From CAZOHN01 sp964579325 (lineage in GTDB: Bacteria > Pseudomonadota > Alphaproteobacteria > Rhodobacterales > Rhodobacteraceae), in NCBI GenBank assembly GCA_964579325.1, contig CAZOHN010000081.1:1-14580 (forward strand): a stretch of 14,580 nucleotides of DNA, written 5' to 3'. The position numbers and the translations under genes were made by a program. Positions 13,190 through 14,580 of the stretch are shown one piece after another; the stretch's first letter is position 1; the number at the start of each line of letters is the position of its first letter. The notes beneath the pieces were generated by a model that saw only the letters and a list, made by a program, of their open reading frames with translations, did no database searches and was not told the origin of the DNA.

Positions 13190-14002
13190 ATGGACCTCGC
13201 CGACTATCCGCTGGAACTGCCAGAGGGCGACCGCCCGATGGTCCGGTTCCTGAATGTATCGAAGAGCTACGGCTCTCTCACGGTGCTCGATGACCTGAAC
13301 CTCGACGTGGCAGAGGGCGAGATGGTGACGGTCATTGGCCCTTCGGGCTCGGGCAAGACCACCGTGCTGCGGATGCTGATGACGCTCGAGACGATCAATA
13401 GCGGGGTGATCTATGTCGATGGCAAGCCCCTCACCCACATGGAGCGTAACGGGCGGCTCGTGCCGGCGGACGAGCGGCACCTGCGACGGATGCGGTCCTC
13501 CATCGGAATGTGCTTTCAGCACTTCAACCTCTTCCCTCACATGACCGCGCTGCAGAACTGCATGGAGGGACCGGTACAGGTTCTCGGGCTGTCCCGGTCG
13601 GAGGCGCGGGCACGGTCGGAAGAGCTCCTTGAGATGGTCGGCATGATCGAAAAAAAGGACCAGCACCCCTCGCGCCTCTCGGGTGGCCAGCAGCAGCGTG
13701 TCGCCATTGCCCGCGCGCTGGCAATGCGGCCCAAGGTGATGCTTTTCGACGAGGTGACCTCGGCGCTCGATCCCGAAGTGATCGGCGAGGTGACGAACGT
13801 GATCCGTCGCCTTGTCGCCGAACACAACCTGACCATGCTCATGGTCACGCACCAGATGGGCTTTGCCCGCGACATCTCGGACCGCGTCTGCTTCTTCTAT
13901 CGGGGCCGGATCGAGGAGCAGGGTCCGCCCAAGGCGCTGTTCGACAGTCCCCAGCGCGAACGCACGCAGCAGTTCCTGTCGGCAGTGAAGGAAGCCGACT
14001 GA
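13190..14002 (+). CDS. ehuA: Ectoine ABC transporter ATP-binding protein EhuA
   Basis: An ABC ATPase of 270 residues that drives the EhuBCD importer on the inner face of the membrane. All motifs are present: Walker A GPSGSGKTT at 50-58, Q-loop Q110, signature LSGGQ at 163-167, Walker B VMLFDE at 183-188 with catalytic E188, and the switch histidine H221. An N-terminal extension of about 17 residues precedes the first strand, and an insertion around 80-100 (HMERNGRLVPADERHL) distinguishes it from plain GlnQ/HisP. It starts 4 bases after ehuD and closes the operon. An exact A AAA AAG heptamer in frame at 13651-13657 (E-K-K codons) is noted among the findings. A convergent gene begins its 3' end 27 bases later. 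Confidence 0.9.
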   Translation: MDLADYPLELPEGDRPMVRFLNVSKSYGSLTVLDDLNLDVAEGEMVTVIGPSGSGKTTVLRMLMTLETINSGVIYVDGKPLTHMERNGRLVPADERHLRRMRSSIGMCFQHFNLFPHMTALQNCMEGPVQVLGLSRSEARARSEELLEMVGMIEKKDQHPSRLSGGQQQRVAIARALAMRPKVMLFDEVTSALDPEVIGEVTNVIRRLVAEHNLTMLMVTHQMGFARDISDRVCFFYRGRIEEQGPPKALFDSPQRERTQQFLSAVKEAD

Positions 14003-14029
14003 GCGCAGCCCGGCACCGGTCGCCCGCCA

Positions 14030-14580
14030 TCAGCCTCGCAGGACGAGGTGCCCCGGCGTGACTTCCTCATACTCCGACGGCGCAGTTTGGTGTCCGACCG
14101 GAAATACCGGCGAGGCGATCGGCTTGAAGCCGAGGTCCTCGCGCAGTCGCCGCTGGCGCGGGTCGGCGACGGGAACTGCCGCCATGAGGGACCGGGTGTA
14201 GTCGTGGCGGGGGTCTTCGAACAGAGCGGCGCGCGGGCCGATCTCGACGATCCGCCCGAGATACATCACCGCCACTTGGTGCGAGACCCGCTCGACTACC
14301 GCCATGTCGTGGCTGATGAAGAGGAACGACAGGCCGAGGTCAGCCTGAAGGTCCATCATCAGGTTCAACACCTGCGCCTGCACCGAAACATCGAGCGCCG
14401 AGACAGCCTCGTCGGCGATGATGAGCTTGGGGTTGAGCGAGAGGGCCCGCGCCACCGCCACACGCTGCCGCTGGCCGCCGGACAACTCGTGCGGATAGCG
14501 GCGCAGGAAGGTCCGTGGGAGCTCTACGCGATCGAAGAGATGCGCCACCCGGTCGTCCAGTTCCGCCCCGGCGGCGAGAC
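14030..14580 (-). CDS. Oligopeptide/dipeptide-type ABC transporter ATP-binding protein, C-terminal part (partial)
   Basis: The 3' end of a minus-strand gene whose frame stays open to the window edge; 182 residues are visible and Walker A lies outside. Seen are the signature LSGGQRQR, Walker B LIIADEAVSALD and the switch histidine in FISHDMAVV. A C-terminal extension follows with DPRHDYTRSLMAAVP, the mark of the oligopeptide/dipeptide (OppF/DppF-like) group. It converges with ehuA at a 27-base spacer without a clear terminator. It probably belongs to a neighbouring peptide or nickel-type importer rather than to ectoine use. Confidence 0.9.
   Translation of the reverse strand, partial: LAAGAELDDRVAHLFDRVELPRTFLRRYPHELSGGQRQRVAVARALSLNPKLIIADEAVSALDVSVQAQVLNLMMDLQADLGLSFLFISHDMAVVERVSHQVAVMYLGRIVEIGPRAALFEDPRHDYTRSLMAAVPVADPRQRRLREDLGFKPIASPVFPVGHQTAPSEYEEVTPGHLVLRG

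Noticed and set aside
14003..14029. Terminator between ehuA and the convergent ABC ATPase gene
   Set aside because: Only a CCGG-CA-CCGG dyad with a 4-base stem and 2-base loop is present, too small to support a call.
1..14580. CRISPR arrays, tRNA or rRNA genes, insertion sequences, phage genes
   Set aside because: No regularly spaced repeats, RNA gene signatures, transposase motifs or terminal repeats were seen; genes are packed metabolic and transport genes of uniform composition.

Overview
The window is a GC-rich, densely packed gene cluster for uptake and breakdown of the compatible solutes ectoine and hydroxyectoine. Gene content (eutB, eutC, doeA, asnC, an aldehyde dehydrogenase, a class III aminotransferase, ehuBCDA), strongly GC-ending codons and very short spacers point to an alphaproteobacterium, probably of the Rhodobacterales or Rhizobiales type. 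No rRNA or other taxonomic marker is present, so this is inference.

Layout. (1) Bases 1-81 carry the tail of an unidentified plus-strand gene, then a promoter and operator region (82-239). (2) A plus-strand run follows: eutB, eutC, an M24 creatinase-like gene interrupted by a 100-N assembly gap, an AsnC/Lrp regulator, then doeC (aldehyde dehydrogenase) and doeD (aminotransferase). (3) A minus-strand operon lies from 10759 down to 6801: doeA (ectoine hydrolase), an ArgE-like M20 deacetylase, an EamA/DMT exporter and a GntR/FCD regulator, with junctions of 4, 3 and 13 bases. It converges on doeD over a hairpin. (4) From a 197-base divergent region shared with doeA, ehuB-ehuC-ehuD-ehuA run on the plus strand and encode an ectoine-type ABC importer. 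(5) At the right edge lies the C-terminal part of an oligopeptide-type ABC ATPase on the minus strand, convergent with ehuA and probably outside the cluster.

How it fits together. Ehu imports the solute. DoeA opens the ectoine ring to N-acetyl-diaminobutyrate. A deacetylase must then yield diaminobutyrate (DABA), DoeD transaminates it to aspartate semialdehyde, and DoeC oxidises that to aspartate. EutB and EutC belong to the hydroxyectoine branch. The usual deacetylase DoeB/EutE (an AstE/AspA-type zinc enzyme) is not visible. The gene directly after doeA is an M20 ArgE-like amidohydrolase, which is a good candidate to do that step.

The main non-coding observation is a nearly identical 12-base element, TGATGTRCACAA, in front of each of the three transcription units eutB, doeA and ehuB. 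It overlaps likely -10 regions, and at 30-31 bases it lies almost equally far from the eutB and doeA start codons. With a GntR/FCD gene at the end of the doeA operon, this looks like a self-contained regulon. The MocR-type regulator EnuR, common in such clusters, is not seen.
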